Assembly: GCA_028283825.1 (NCBI GenBank)
Contig: JAPWJW010000004.1
Span: forward strand, 252,292-316,291
Reading direction: 5' to 3'
From: Azospirillaceae bacterium
Lineage (GTDB): Bacteria; Pseudomonadota; Alphaproteobacteria; Azospirillales; Azospirillaceae
Length of the DNA: 64,000 nucleotides
Part shown: positions 6,601 through 19,000 of the stretch, one piece after another
Position numbering within the stretch: the stretch's first letter is position 1
Layout: every line of letters starts with the position of its first letter
Position numbers and translations under genes: made by a program
The notes under the pieces: model-generated
What the model was told of the DNA's origin: nothing
Database searches by the model: none
Seen by the model: only the letters and a program-made list of their open reading frames with translations

Positions 6601-8943
6601 TCAGCTGGCGGCCGGCTTGCGGCGGCTGCGGGCGGGCTTGGCCGCCTCAGCCACCGGCGCTTCGACCGGGGCCGCCACGGGGGCGGCTTCGGCCTTGGCC
6701 TTCTTCGGGGCGGCCTTCTTCGGTTCAGCCTTGGGGGCCTCAACCTTCGGTGCCTCGACCGGTGCCGCTTCGGCGGCGGGGGCCGCCTTGGCCTTCTTCG
6801 GCGCGGCCTTGGGCGCGGCAACCTTGGCGGCCGGCTTGGCCACCGGCGCGTCCGGGGCATTGGGGTCGATGCCCAACGCCGCCAGCAGCGGGGTCAGCTG
6901 GGCCGCGTACGGCTTCCAGCGGCCCAGGCTGCTGCGGAAGATGGGCTGGCGCACCTGGTTCAGGCTGGCGGTCTTGATGGTCCGCTGGGTCTTGTGGAAG
7001 TCCAGGCAGGCCGGATTCCAGTCCAGGCCGACGAAGTCCACCAGGCGGCGGGCCTCCGTCTCCAGATCGTCCACCACATCCTCGTACCGCACCTCGATGA
7101 AGCGGTCGGCCGGCAGGACGGCGCGCCAATGATCCATCAGCGCCTCATAGGCGCGGTAGAACTCACCCAGTTCCGTCAGGTCGTAGGTGAACAGCTGTTC
7201 CCGCGTGAACAGCTTGGTGTAGCAGGACAGGCAGGTGTCCACCGGGTCGCGGCGCACATGGATGATGCGGGCGTCCGGCAAGGCCAGGTTGATCAGGCCG
7301 GCGAACAGGAAGTTCGACGGCATCTTGTCCACCACCCGGCGACGGTTGCCGGCCAGGGTGCGGACCTGGTCCAGGTAACGCTGGCCGATGGTGGCCTTGC
7401 CCTCATCCGTCAGCTGCGGGATGAAAGCCGGATAGGGGCCGACCTGGTTCACCAGCGTGTTCAGGAAGGGCAACTCGCCGGCGGCGGCCACCTGCGGGTG
7501 GCTGCCCAGGACCTGTTCGACCAGCGTGGTGCCGGACCGCGGCATGCCAAGGACGAACACCGCCAGGTCGCTGCCCTGGGTCGTGGCCTTGGCGCCCTTG
7601 AAGGCGGCGGCGGGGAAACACTTGGCGATGTCGCCGACCCAGCGCTGGGTGGCGGCGCTGTCATAGACGAAGGTCGCCCGCTTCTCACGGTTGCCCTGGT
7701 TCAGGTAGGCGAAGGCGCGCTCGCCATCGCCGATGTCCATCCAGGCCTTGCCCAGCGCGAAATTCAGGGCCGTGCGGTCGGTCTGCGACTGCACCGCGTC
7801 CGGGCCTTCCAGCAGGGACTGCATGCGGCCGACCAGCGGGTCGCCCGGCTGATAGCGATGCAGGTCGGACAGGTTGAACAAGGCGGAGGCCGAACGCGGG
7901 AACTGCGCCACCACCTGGTCGAAGGCGGCCTTGGCCTGGTCCTTGTCACCGCGCTCCATCAGCAGGACGCCGCGGTTGATCATGGCCTTTTCCGGGGCGA
8001 AACCCAGCGACTTGGTGGCCTTGTCGAAGGCGACCAGGGCCTCGTCATGCTGGCCCAGGGCCTGCAGCACCTCACCCAGGACGTTCTGCGCCTCGCCATT
8101 GTCGGGTTGGCTGGCCACGGCGCGGCGGGCGTCGGCCAAGGCCTCATCCAGCCGGTCCAGGTGGCGCAGGGCGGTGGCGCGCACCGTCAGGGCGCCGGCA
8201 TGCAGGGGCGCGAAGCTCAGCAGCGAGTCGATCCAGCGCAGCGCATCGTCATTGCGGTTGCGGCCCAGTTCCACCGCCGCCGCGTTGATGTAGGCGTCGG
8301 CCAGGCGCGGGTTCAGGTCGATGGCCTTGCGGGCGCTGGCCAGGGCGTCGTCCGGGCGGCCCAGATCGTTCAGCAGGTTGGCCAGGTTGCTCTGCGCCTC
8401 GGCATAGGCCGGCGCCAGGCTGAGGGCCTGTTCATAACGCTGGCGCGCCTGGTCCAGGCGGCCCAGACGCTTCAGGGTGTTGCCCAGGTTGTTGTGCGCC
8501 TCGGCATAGTTCGGCTGCAAGGCCACCACCCGCTCCAGGCACGACAGGCTGTCTTCCAGCTTGCCGGCTTCCTGCAGGATGATTCCCAGGTTGTTCCAGC
8601 CGGCGACCAGCGCGTTGTCCATGGTCACGGCGCGGCGTGCCGCCACCTCGGCCTCGGCCAGCAGGCCCTTCTGGCGGCACATCTCACCCAGGTTGCTGAG
8701 GTAGACGGCCGGCACGCGCGGCGCCTGGCAGGCGCGGCGCAGATGGTCGATGGCCAGGTCCAGGTTGCCGTACGCGTGGGCCATCAGGCCCATCAGGTGC
8801 AGGGCGTCCGACTGGCCGGGCCACAGGGCCAGCACATGCTGACACAGGCGTTCCGCCTGATCGGCCTGGCCGGCGTTCCAATGGGCGTGGGCCTGGCCCA
8901 GCGCCTGCTCGACGGTCATGGTGTTTTGCTGTTGCGTGCTCAT
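6601..8943 (-). CDS. TPR-repeat sulfotransferase with an Ala/Lys/Pro-rich tail
   Basis: A 780-residue protein. Residues 1-400 are a run of TPR units (for example AEAHNNLGNTLKRLGRLDQA and AEAQSNLANLLNDLGRPDDA). The second half is a sulfotransferase: VFVLGMPRSGTTLVEQVL near 459-476 is the 5'-PAPS-binding loop, and RIIHVRRDPVDTCLSCY supplies the 3'-phosphate site. The last 90 residues are low-complexity (repeated APKAAPKKAKAAP-type sequence) and may be a flexible or nucleic-acid/surface-binding tail. TPR-sulfotransferases of this form are common in alphaproteobacteria and have unknown acceptors. It is the first gene of the three-gene run with the glycosyltransferase and hydrolase. An alternative ATG at 8919 is possible. 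Confidence 0.85.
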   Translation of the reverse strand: MSTQQQNTMTVEQALGQAHAHWNAGQADQAERLCQHVLALWPGQSDALHLMGLMAHAYGNLDLAIDHLRRACQAPRVPAVYLSNLGEMCRQKGLLAEAEVAARRAVTMDNALVAGWNNLGIILQEAGKLEDSLSCLERVVALQPNYAEAHNNLGNTLKRLGRLDQARQRYEQALSLAPAYAEAQSNLANLLNDLGRPDDALASARKAIDLNPRLADAYINAAAVELGRNRNDDALRWIDSLLSFAPLHAGALTVRATALRHLDRLDEALADARRAVASQPDNGEAQNVLGEVLQALGQHDEALVAFDKATKSLGFAPEKAMINRGVLLMERGDKDQAKAAFDQVVAQFPRSASALFNLSDLHRYQPGDPLVGRMQSLLEGPDAVQSQTDRTALNFALGKAWMDIGDGERAFAYLNQGNREKRATFVYDSAATQRWVGDIAKCFPAAAFKGAKATTQGSDLAVFVLGMPRSGTTLVEQVLGSHPQVAAAGELPFLNTLVNQVGPYPAFIPQLTDEGKATIGQRYLDQVRTLAGNRRRVVDKMPSNFLFAGLINLALPDARIIHVRRDPVDTCLSCYTKLFTREQLFTYDLTELGEFYRAYEALMDHWRAVLPADRFIEVRYEDVVDDLETEARRLVDFVGLDWNPACLDFHKTQRTIKTASLNQVRQPIFRSSLGRWKPYAAQLTPLLAALGIDPNAPDAPVAKPAAKVAAPKAAPKKAKAAPAAEAAPVEAPKVEAPKAEPKKAAPKKAKAEAAPVAAPVEAPVAEAAKPARSRRKPAAS

Positions 8944-9000
8944 GGCTTCGTGCGCTTCGTCAGGACGATGGAATGGTCAGGGCGAGTTCGGATGTCAGGC

Positions 9001-9600
9001 TTAGTGCTTGGCCGGCGCCGGCAAGGCTTTCAGCGCCGCCGACAGCCCGGCCAACTGCACGGGGATGTCGATCGGGCTCTTGTCGCCATTGATGTAGCGC
9101 ACGGCCAGCACCTTGCCATTGGTGAAACGGTCCAGCACCTTGCCGTCCTCAAGATCGGCGGCAGCGACGCAGCCGCCCGGCTGGCAACCGTCGAAGGGTA
9201 GCGTCAACGGCTTGTCCTGGTCCACCACCAGGGTGATGCCGGGCTGCAGCAGGACGCCCAGCGGCGTTGCCAGGATCAGGCGGGGCTTGCCCTCCGGCCC
9301 GATATAGCCCAGGCGGACATGCAGCATCATGACGTTTTGCGGCGTGGCGATGGCGAACTGCTCCACATAGCAGATCTCGGCACCGGCATCGGTCTTGGTG
9401 CAGGCCTTGGACCACAGCGGGCCCGGCGCCTTGGTGACCTCAGGCACACCCTTGGCCGCCGGCTGGGTCGCCGCGGGCGCGACCGTGGCCGGCGCCGTCT
9501 TGTTCGGCTCCGCCGCCACCGTGGCGCGCGCCGCCCCCATCATCCCCGCGGTGAGACCGATCGCCATTGCGACAGCGGCCGCCCCTGCAAAAATCCTCAT
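9001..9600 (-). CDS. Invasion-associated locus B (IalB) family protein
   Basis: This 199-residue protein starts with a signal peptide (AVAMAIGLTAGMMGAARA; cleavage predicted near residue 27) and a Pro/Ala linker. The IalB-type domain runs from WSKACTKTDAGAEICYVEQ to LAVRYINGD, including VMMLHVRLGYIGPEGKPRL, PLGVLLQPGITLVVDQ and the cysteine-containing FDGCQPGGCVAA. IalB proteins are periplasmic or outer-membrane-associated; their molecular role is unclear outside Bartonella. A GGAG ribosome site 7 bases before the ATG supports the start. It is 57 bases upstream of the sulfotransferase gene on the same strand and could head that operon. Confidence 0.8.
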   Translation of the reverse strand: MRIFAGAAAVAMAIGLTAGMMGAARATVAAEPNKTAPATVAPAATQPAAKGVPEVTKAPGPLWSKACTKTDAGAEICYVEQFAIATPQNVMMLHVRLGYIGPEGKPRLILATPLGVLLQPGITLVVDQDKPLTLPFDGCQPGGCVAAADLEDGKVLDRFTNGKVLAVRYINGDKSPIDIPVQLAGLSAALKALPAPAKH

Positions 9601-10067
9601 CTCGGTACTCCGGAAAAAAGGCCCACCAAAAAACGCGGCTGTTCCCTGTCTGCGACCCGGCCGCTTATAGACAACCGCTTATAGAATGAATCGGCTGGCA
9701 ACCGCCACGTCCGAACCATCGCGCCGCCCCAATCTGGCCCACCCCATCTGGAGGCGCGATAATGGACTAACCAACAGGGAAGCGATAGCGTCAAGCTCTT
9801 AACAAACCGTATACCATCCTATTGCCGCCGCAGGGCGTTGATAGCCGGTTTCCCAAGGAAAATCCTCGGTTTGTTCCTGACGAATTCTGATAACGGATTG
9901 GCCGCCCAAGCGACCTAACGGTATTTCTTCCCACATCACCTGAATCTGGGAAGGAAGGACCCGGGCGATTCGCCCGGTGTCACAACAGAGAGTTCCTGTG
10001 TCCGGCCCCCGGTACACCCTGGAGGGACGCCGGACCGGCCATCTGGCCGGCCCGGTAGCCCATCGCG
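9601..10067. other. Intergenic region between autotransporter and ialB-like gene
   Basis: No convincing gene is present. A perfect hairpin, CCGGGCGA-T-TCGCCCGG, lies at 9961-9977. Small open frames on the minus strand (for example 9799-10017) lack a ribosome site and any recognisable composition. The stretch presumably holds the end of the autotransporter transcript and the promoter of the IalB-family gene. Confidence 0.5.
10030..10055 (-). terminator. Putative terminator hairpin of the autotransporter gene
   Basis: An 11-bp stem with one mismatch (CCGGACCGGCC at 10030-10040 against GGCCGGCCCGG at 10045-10055, loop ATCT) lies 13 bases after the autotransporter stop. There is no clean T-run after it, so it may terminate weakly or act as an RNA end-stabiliser. 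Confidence 0.45.
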
Positions 10068-13000
10068 TCAGAACGACCAGCTGGCGCGCAGGACGCCGGC
10101 GTGGCTTTGGTAATCGCTGCGCAGTTCGCCGTTATACTCCAGCCGAAGGCTCAGGTTGTCGCCCTTGGCCAGGGTGGCACCCAGGGCGATGGCAACACCG
10201 TCGGCGCTGACCCGGCCCGTCGTGCTGGCGAAGCTGACGCCACCCAGGACGGCCGTGGTCGAGACCGGGCCGTTCAAGTAGTCGTGCACCCACGCCAGCT
10301 TCAGGTCCGGCAGCAGCCGGCCGAAGGCGGTGTCGAGTGCCGTGTCCAGCTTGAAGCCCACCTGCTGGGTCAGGCTGTTGGTGGTCAGCGCGCCGACGTC
10401 CAGATCCGCCACGCCGGCGTCATGTTCGCTGTAGGCATGGTTGGTCAGGCGGGCCGCCTGCAGGCTGTACTGCGGCGTCAGGGTGAAGCCGTTGTGGTCC
10501 GGCATGGCGTAACCGACCGTCACCTTGCCCACATACTGCTCCCCGCCGTAATTGGCATTGGCGCGGGCGCCCAGGAAGTCGATGTCGCGGCGCTGGTCAT
10601 AGTGGTTGTAGCCGAACGCCACCTGGCCCTCGACCGACAGCCGGCGTTCGGCGAAGGCCGGACGCCAGACGCTGTAGGCCGTCAGCTGGTAGCTGCCCAC
10701 CCGCGTCAGGCTGCCCGCCGCGTCGTCCTGGCCCACCGCGTCGCTGTTCAGCCAGCTGAACGCCAGGCCCGCCATGATCTCGGGGTTGATGTACCAGTCG
10801 CCACCCAGCACGATCCCCGCACTGCTGGCGCGGTAGCCGGCCGCCTCCGTGGCATTGGCGCGCAAGGCGCCGCCGCCCAGGATTTCGCCCCACAGCACGC
10901 CGTTCAGGGTGCCGTCGCCGGCCGACGCCCCGCTGCCGCCCATGCTGTCCATCAGGCCCGCCACCGTCTGCTGGTGCTGGCTGATGGCCGTGGTGGTGGG
11001 CGTGAACAGGGTGGTGGTCAGCTGCGGCGTCAGCTGGTTGGGGGCCAACTGCGCCACGGCCACCTGCTGCGCCTTGCCCATCAGGCTGGACAGCGGGTTC
11101 AGGACCGCATTCTGGAAGGCCACGGCCGCCGTGCCTGTGCCGGCGGCGATCTGGTCCAGGGCGATACCGGTGCCAATGGCGGCACCACCCTCCGCCCGAC
11201 CCACGGCCGCATAACGGACGCCGGGCTTGGTCGGCGTGGTCGTGCCGCTGCCACCGGTGCCGTCGCCACCCGTATCGGTGCCCGTGCCCGCACCGCTGTC
11301 GCCGCCGCTGCCCGTGTCAGTCCCGGTACCAGTGCCCGTACCGCTGCCGGTGGTGCCGGTGCTGCCGGTGGCCAGGGTCAGCACCAGTTCTGTCTTGCCG
11401 CCGCTGGTGATGGTGGAACTGGTCACCGTGTAGCCGACGGCCGTCAGGGTCAGGTTACTGGTCGCCAGGCTGCTGCCGGCCGAGACGACGGTGTAGCTGC
11501 CGGCCGACAGCGCGGTGCCGCCGGTGGACTTCAGCGTCACCGAACCGCCCGTCAGGCTGGCCGAACCGCTGATCACCAGGCTGCCGTAGCTGCTGGTGCT
11601 GGCGACACCGATCACCAGGTTGCCCGCCGTCTGGCTGTAGCTGCCGGTGATGTTGATCGCCGTATTCACCAGCAGGGTGGCGCCGCTGTTCACCACACTG
11701 TGCGTCCCGACATTGATGGCGTCGTTCAGCAGCAGGGTGCCGGATACGAAGCGCAGGTCCGCCAGCGTGCTGGTGATGGTGCCCAGGGCGCTGTTGTAAC
11801 CGGTCAGGGTGCCCGGCGCATCGTCGGTGCCGCCGCTGATATCCAGTTCATTGGATGAGGCGTTGACGATGTCGCCGGCGATGGTGCCGGTGTTGGACAG
11901 GATCAGGACGCCGTCATTATAGATCGCCGTGGCACCGGTGATCAGGCCGCTATTGACCACGGTACCGATGGTGCCGGTGTTGTACACACCGTAGGAGGCG
12001 CCGCTGATGGTGCCGCGGTTGTCCACCACCGAAATGGTGCCCTGGTTGTTCAGGCCGGCGGCATCGACCGTGGGTGAGTCGATCAGGGCGCCGGTGTTCA
12101 GCACCGTGCCGATGCTGCCGGTATTCAGCAGGCCGATGGTGCCGCTGATGGTACCGCTGTTCGACAGCACGTCGATGGTGCCCCGGTTGGACACGCCGTC
12201 GATGGTGCCGCTGATCGTGCCGCTGTTCGACAGCAGGTCGATGGCGCCCCAGTTGGACACGCCGTCGACGGTGCCGAACACCGTGCCGGCATTGGACAAG
12301 GTGCCCAGGGTGCCGCCGTTCGCCACCACCAGGCCGACGACACCGCTAATGACGCCGCTGGCGCTGTTGGTCAGCACCCCGATGCTGCCGCCGTCCAGCA
12401 CGCCGTCCTCTATCCCCGCCACCACGCCGCTGTTGGACACCGTGCCCACGCCGCCACGATTGTACAGGGCGGAATAGCCGCTGATGGTGCCGCCGTTGGA
12501 CAGGCTGCCGATGGTGCCGCCGACGGTGTTGGACACGCCGTAGACGGTGCCCGTGATGGCGCCCGCGTTGTCCATCGCCGTGATGGTGCCGGCGTTGGAC
12601 AGGCCGATGGACCCGCCGATGGCGCCGGTGCCGGCATTGACCAGGGTACCGATGCTGCCGCTGTTGCGGACGCCGGTGAGACCGCCGATGGTGCCGCTGT
12701 TGACCAGGTCGGGCATGGCGCCGACATTGACCAGGCCGGCGGCGTCGCCCGACGGCGCGTCCAGGATGGTGCCGATGTTGGTCACCGCGATGGTGCCGAC
12801 GTTATACACGCCGTAGGTGCCGGCGGTGATATAGCCGCTGTTCGACAGGGTGCCGCCGCTGCCGCTGGACAGGATGACGATGCCAGTGGCACCGCCGGTG
12901 ATCGTTCCAGCGTTGCTGATGCCGCCCAGCGTGCCGACAACCAGGACGCCACGGCTGGTCCCCACCAGGGTGCCGGTGTTGGACAGCGTGCCCAGCGTGC

Positions 13001-16000
13001 CGCCGGCCGCCACGATCACCGCCGTGGTCGAATGGATGGACCCGGTGTTGCCGATGCTGGCGTAGGTGCCGCCGATATAGTCGGCGGTGGCGGTGATCAC
13101 CAGGTCGGTGACGCCGCCGCTGGTGACCGTGGACAGGGTGCCGTTGCTGACGGCGACGCCGCTGACCGACAGGGTCCCGGCCTCGACCACGGTGTAGCCG
13201 TCGCCCACCACCAGGTTGCTGCCCTGGTTGAAGGCCGCGCTGACCGTGCCGCCGGTCAGGCTGGCGGCACCGCTGACCACCAACTCGCCACCATCGGCCG
13301 TCAGGGTGCCCCCCGTCTGGCTGTAGTTGCCGGTGATGGTGACGGCGCTGACCAGCGTCACCGACGCGCCCGCGTTGGACAGCGTGCCGGTGCCCAGCGT
13401 GACCGCGTCGTTCAGCAGGATACCGCCGGACGACAGCACCACGTTGCCGAGCGTGCTGGTGATGGTGCCCTGGCTGCCGGCGGTGTAGCCGGTGAAGGTG
13501 CCCACGGCGCCCGAGGCGCCACCGGCGATGGTCAGGTCGCCGCCGGTGTTCCGGATATCACCGGCGATGGTGCCACCGTTGGACAGCAGGCCGATGGTGC
13601 CGCTGTTGTCGATGGCCAAGTTGGCGCCGCTGATCGTGCCGGTGTTGACCAAAGTGCCCAAGGCGGCGGCGTTCAGGACGCCGGTACCGCCGCTGTAGAT
13701 GCCGCCGCTGTTGGTCAGCAGGCCCAAGGTGCCACCGATGTTGGCGACACCGGCGGCGATGATGCCGCTGGCCTGGATGACGCCGCCATTGGACAGCGTG
13801 TCCAGGATGGCATAGTTGGCGACACCGGCGATGGAGGTGGCGCCGCTGGCGGTGATGGTGCCGCCGGCGCTGTTGACCAGCAGGCCCAGCGTGCCCTCGT
13901 TGACGATGGCGGCGATGCTGTCCCAGCCGGAGGCGGAGATGAGGCCGGCGTTGGACAAGGTGCCCAGGGTGGCATCGTTGACGACGCCGCGGATGTAGTT
14001 GCCACCGCCGGTGCCGATGGTGCCACTGGCGGCGATGGTGCCGCCGGCGCTGTTGACCAGCAGGCCCAGCGTGCCTTCGTTGAAGATGGCGGCGATGGTG
14101 TTCAAGCCTGCGGCGGAGATGAGGCCGGCATTGGACAGGGTGTCGATCGCGCCACCGTTGCGGACACCCGCGCCCACGCCGGAAATGACCCCGCCATCGG
14201 TGTTGGCAAGGACGTTGATCACCCCCGAATTGTCGACGCCGATCCGTTGGGTGCCAGTGATGGTGCCGCTATTCCACAGGGTGCCGATCGTACCGGAAGT
14301 GCTGATGGCGCTGCCGCCGCTGCTGATGACGCCGGCGTTGGACAGGGTGTCGATCGCCCTACCGTTGAGGACACCCGTGGTCACGCCGGAAATGACCCCG
14401 CCATCGGTATTGGAAAGGACGTTGATCACCCCCGAATTGTAGATGCCGATCCATTGGGTGCCGGTGATGGTGCCGCTGTTCCGCAGGGTGCTGATCGTGT
14501 TCTGATTGCTGATGCCGCTTTGCCCACTGACGGTACCGCCGTTGGTCAGCGTGCCGATGGCGCCGCCCCGGTTGTAAATACCGATGCCACCACCCGTGAT
14601 GGTGCCGCTGTTGGATAGCGTGCCGATGGTGCCGATTTCATTGTAGATGCCCGTCCTGGCACTGGAAACCAAGCCGTCGTTTGTCAGGGCGCCGATGGTG
14701 CCGGCGTTCCAGATGCCCGCATAATAGTGGTTGGCGTCATTGGTGGCCTGGATCAAACCGCTGTTGGCCAGGGTGCCGATGGTGCCGGCGTTGTGGATGC
14801 CCCCGTTGTCGCCGGCAATGGTGCCGCTGTTCCGCAGAATGTCGATCGTACCGGAAGTGTTGATGGCGCTGCCGCCGCTGATGACGCCGTCGTTGGTCAG
14901 CGTACCGATCACGCCATCCTGATTGTAGATGCCGAGGACACTGCCACTGATGGTGCCGCTGTTGGACAACAGGGCGATTGTGCCGCTGTTGGACACGCCA
15001 CGGCTGGTCCCCGCCAGGGTGCCGGTGTTGACCAGGGTGCCCAGCGTGCCGCTGGCCGCCACGATCACCGCCGTGGTGGAATGGATGGACCCGGTGTTGC
15101 CGATGCTGGCGTAGGTGCCGCCGATATAGTCGGCGGTGGCGGTGATCACCAGGTCAGTGACGCCGCCGCTGGTGACCGTGGACAGGGTGCCGTTGCTGAC
15201 GGCGACGCCGCTGACCGACAGGGTCCCGGCCTCGACCACGGTATAGCCGTCGCCCACCACCAGGTTGCTGCCCTGGTTGAAGGCCGCGCTGACCGTGCCG
15301 CCGGTCAGGCTGGCGGCACCGCTGACCACCAACTCGCCACCATCGGCCGTCAGGGTGCCCCCCGTCTGGCTGTAGTTGCCGGTGATGGTGACGGCGCTGA
15401 CCAGCGTCACCGACGCGCCGGCGTTGGACAGCGTGCCGGTGCCCAGCGTGACCGCGTCGTTCAGCAGGATGCCACCAGACGACAGCACCACGTTGCCCAG
15501 CGTGCTGGTGATGGTGCCCTGGCTGCCGGCGGTGTAGCCGGTGAAGCTGCCCACGGCGCCCGAGGCGCCACCGGCGATGGTCAAGTCGCCGCCGGTGTTC
15601 CGGATATCACCGGCGATGGTACCACCGTTGGACAGCAGGCCGATGGTACCGCTGTTGTCGATGGCCAAGTTGGCGCTAGCGATGGTGCCGCTATTGGCCA
15701 ACGAGCCGATGGTGCCGCTGTTGTACAGGGCGGCGTTGCCGCCGCTGATCGTGCCGGTGTTGACCAAAGTGCCCAAGGTGGCGGCGTTCAGGACGCCGGT
15801 ACCGCCGCTGATGCTGCCGCTGTTGGTCAGCAGGCCCAAGGTGCCGGCGAAGTTGGCGACACCGGCGGCGGTGATGCCGTTGGCCTGGATGACGCCGGCG
15901 TTCGTCAGCGTGCCCAAGATGGCATAGTTGGCGACACCGGCGATGGAGGTGGCGCCGGCGGGGATGGGGCCGCCGGCGGTGATGGTGCCGCCGGCGCTGT

Positions 16001-19000
16001 TGACCAGCAGGCCCAGCGTGCCCTCGTTGACGATGGCGGCAACGCTGGCCCAGCCGGAGGCGGAGATGAGGCCGGCGTTGGACAAGGTGCCCAGGGTGGC
16101 GGCGTTGACGACGCCGGCGATGGAGTTGGCGTCGGCGTGGCCGGTGGTGCCGCTGGCGACGATGGTGCCGCCGGCGCTGTTGACCAGCAGGCCCAGCGTA
16201 CCTTCGTTGAAGATGGCGGCGATGGTGTTCAAGCCGGCGGCGGAGATGAGGCCGGCGTTGGACAGGGTATCGATCGCCCTACCGTTGAGGACACCCGCGC
16301 TCACGCCGGAAATGACCCCGCCATCGGTGTTGGAAAGGACGTTGATCACCCCCGAATTGTCGATGCCCATCCATTGGGTGCCGGTGATGGTGCCGCTGTT
16401 CCGCAGGGTGCCGATCGTGTTCTGATTGCTGATGCCGCTTTGCCCGCTGACGGTGCCGCCATTGGTCAGCGTGCCGATGGCGCCGCCCCGGTTGTAAATA
16501 CCGATGCCACCACCCGTGATGGTGCCGCTGTTGGACAGCGTGCCGATGGTGCCGATTTCATTGTAGATGCCCGTCCTGGCACTGGAAACCAGGCCGTCGT
16601 TTGTCAGGGCGCCGATGGTGCCGGCGTTCCAGATGCCCGCATAATAGCTGTTGGCGTCATTGGTGGCCTGGATCAAACCGCTGTTGGCCAGGGTGCCGAT
16701 ACTGCCGGCGCTGTAGATGCCGGCGCTACCGCCGGAAATGGTGCCGCTGTTGGTCAGGCTGGTGATCGTGCTGTTGTTGTAGACGCCCTCATTGCCAGAG
16801 ATCGTGCCGCTGTTGGTCAGCGTGTCGATCGTGCCGCCCTGCGCCACCATCACGCCATAGTGGCTGCCCGACAGGGTGCCGCTGTTGGCCAGGGTGCCCA
16901 ACGTGCCGCTGGCGGCCACGACCACGGCGGTGGTGGAACTGATCAAACCGCCGCCGGCGATGCCCAGGCTGCCATAGGTACCGCCGATATAGTCGCCCGT
17001 GGCGGCCATCACCAGGTCGGTGGCCGACCCGTTGGTGACGGTGGACAGGGTGCCGTTGCTGGCGACCACGCCGGCGGTGGACAGGGCGCCCGACACTTCG
17101 AGGATGGTGGTGCTGTCGCCCACGAACACATTTACGCCAACGCCACCCATGCTCACGGTGCCGCCGGTCAGGCTGGCCGCACCGCTGACCACCAGTTCGC
17201 CACCATGGGCCAGCAGGGTGCCGTCGGTCTGCGTAAAGTTGCCGGTGACGCTGACAATGCTGACCAGTTCCAGCACCGCGCCGGCGTTGACCAGCGTGCC
17301 GGTGCCCAGCGTGACCGCGTCGTTCAGCAGGATGCCGCCGGACGACAGCACCACGTTGCTGAGCGTGCTGGTGATGGTGCCCTGGCTGCCGGCGGTGTAG
17401 CCGGTGAAGGTGCCCACGGTACCCGAAGCGCCACCGGCGATGGTCAGGTCGCCGCCGGTGTTCAGGATATCACCCGCGATGATGCCGCTGTTGGACAGCA
17501 GGCCGATGGTGCCTTCGTTGCCGATGGCATACCTGGCGCTGGCGATGGTGCCGGTGTTGACCAGCAGGCCGATGGTGTTTGTGTTATAGAATCCAGCCCG
17601 TTCACCGGTGATCGAACCGTCGTTGGTCAGCGTACCGATGGCGCCATTGTTGTAGACGCCGTACGTGGCGCCGCCGGAGATCAAACCGGCGTTGGTCAAC
17701 GTGCCGATGGTGCCATTGTTGACCACGCCCGCACGGGAAACGTTTGCCACGCCATTAAAGGCGATCGTGCCATCGTTGGCAAGCAAGCCGATGGTGCCGG
17801 CGTTGTTGACACCAGCCGCATCGCCGGAGATCAAACCGCTGTTGGACAGGGTGCCGATGGTGCCGTAACTGTAGACACCGGCTGCGGCGTAGGGCCCCGA
17901 GCCGGCGGAAATGGTACCGGCGTTGGACAGCGTGCCGATGCTGCCACTGTTGTAGATCGCGATCTCGCCGGCACGGATCAACCCGCCGGCCGAGTTGGAC
18001 AGGACGCCGATAACGCCGCTGGTCAACACGCCCCTGGAACTGCCCGACAGGGTGCCGCTGTTGGCCAGCGTGCCCAGGCTCCCGGTGGCGGCGATATAAA
18101 CGGCGCTGGCCGCTGTCAGCGTGCCGCTGTTGGACAGGGTGGCCAGGGTGCCGCCGATATAATCATTGCTGATGACCGCCAGCAGGTTATTCCCGTCCAC
18201 GCCCTCGCTGACCGCCAATCCGGTCAGGGCGCTTTGCACCGTCACGCCGGCATAGCTGGACGCCGCACCGGCGCTGACCAATGTCGTGGCCCCAGCCAGG
18301 TAGTTGCCGGTGGCGCCGTAAAGCACCGCGACGGTGCCGCCGGTCAGGCTGGCGCTGCCGCTGACGTAAAGGCCGGCGCCGCCGGACGTCAGGTCCAGGG
18401 CGCCGGCGGACTGGCTGTAATTGCCGGTGACGCTGACCAGGCTTTCCAGCACCACGGAGGCGCCGATGTTGAGCAGGGTGTTGCCGCCGACGTTGACCGC
18501 GTCGTTCAGAAGCAGGTTGCCCGACGCCAGCACCACGTTGGCCAGCGTGTTGCTGATCGTGCCCTGGCTGCCGGCGACATAGCCGGTCAGGGTTCCCACC
18601 GTCGCGCCGGTGCCGCCGACGATCGTCAGGTCGTTGGTCGACAGGTTCAGGATGTCGCCGGTGATGGCGCCGGTGTTGATCAGCCGGTCGAAGCGGGCAC
18701 CGGTATCGTTGTAGATGGCGGTGGGGCCGGTGATCAGGCCGCGATTGACCAACGTGCCGATGGTGCCGACGTTGTAGACGCCGTAGGTCGCGCCCAGAAT
18801 GGTGCTGTTGTTCAACACCGTGCTGATGTTGCCGGTGTTGTAAAAGCCGGCGGCCGTGGGCGCCCCGGCGTCGATCACGCCGCCATTGTTGACCAGCACC
18901 CCAATGGTGCCGCTGTTGTACAGCGCCACCTGGCCTGAAACCTGGCCATCGTTGGTCAGCGTGCCGATGCTGCCGGCGTTTTGGATGCCGGTGATGCTGC

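Noticed and set aside
9799-10017. 72-codon minus-strand open frame in the gap after the autotransporter
   Set aside because: No ribosome site, no recognisable composition or domain, and it overlaps a perfect hairpin.
14727-18938. 1403-codon open frame on the plus strand opposite the autotransporter
   Set aside because: It is an antisense shadow of repetitive GC-rich coding sequence: His/Gly/Ala/Asp-rich, no start context and no domain, while the minus strand encodes a clear autotransporter.
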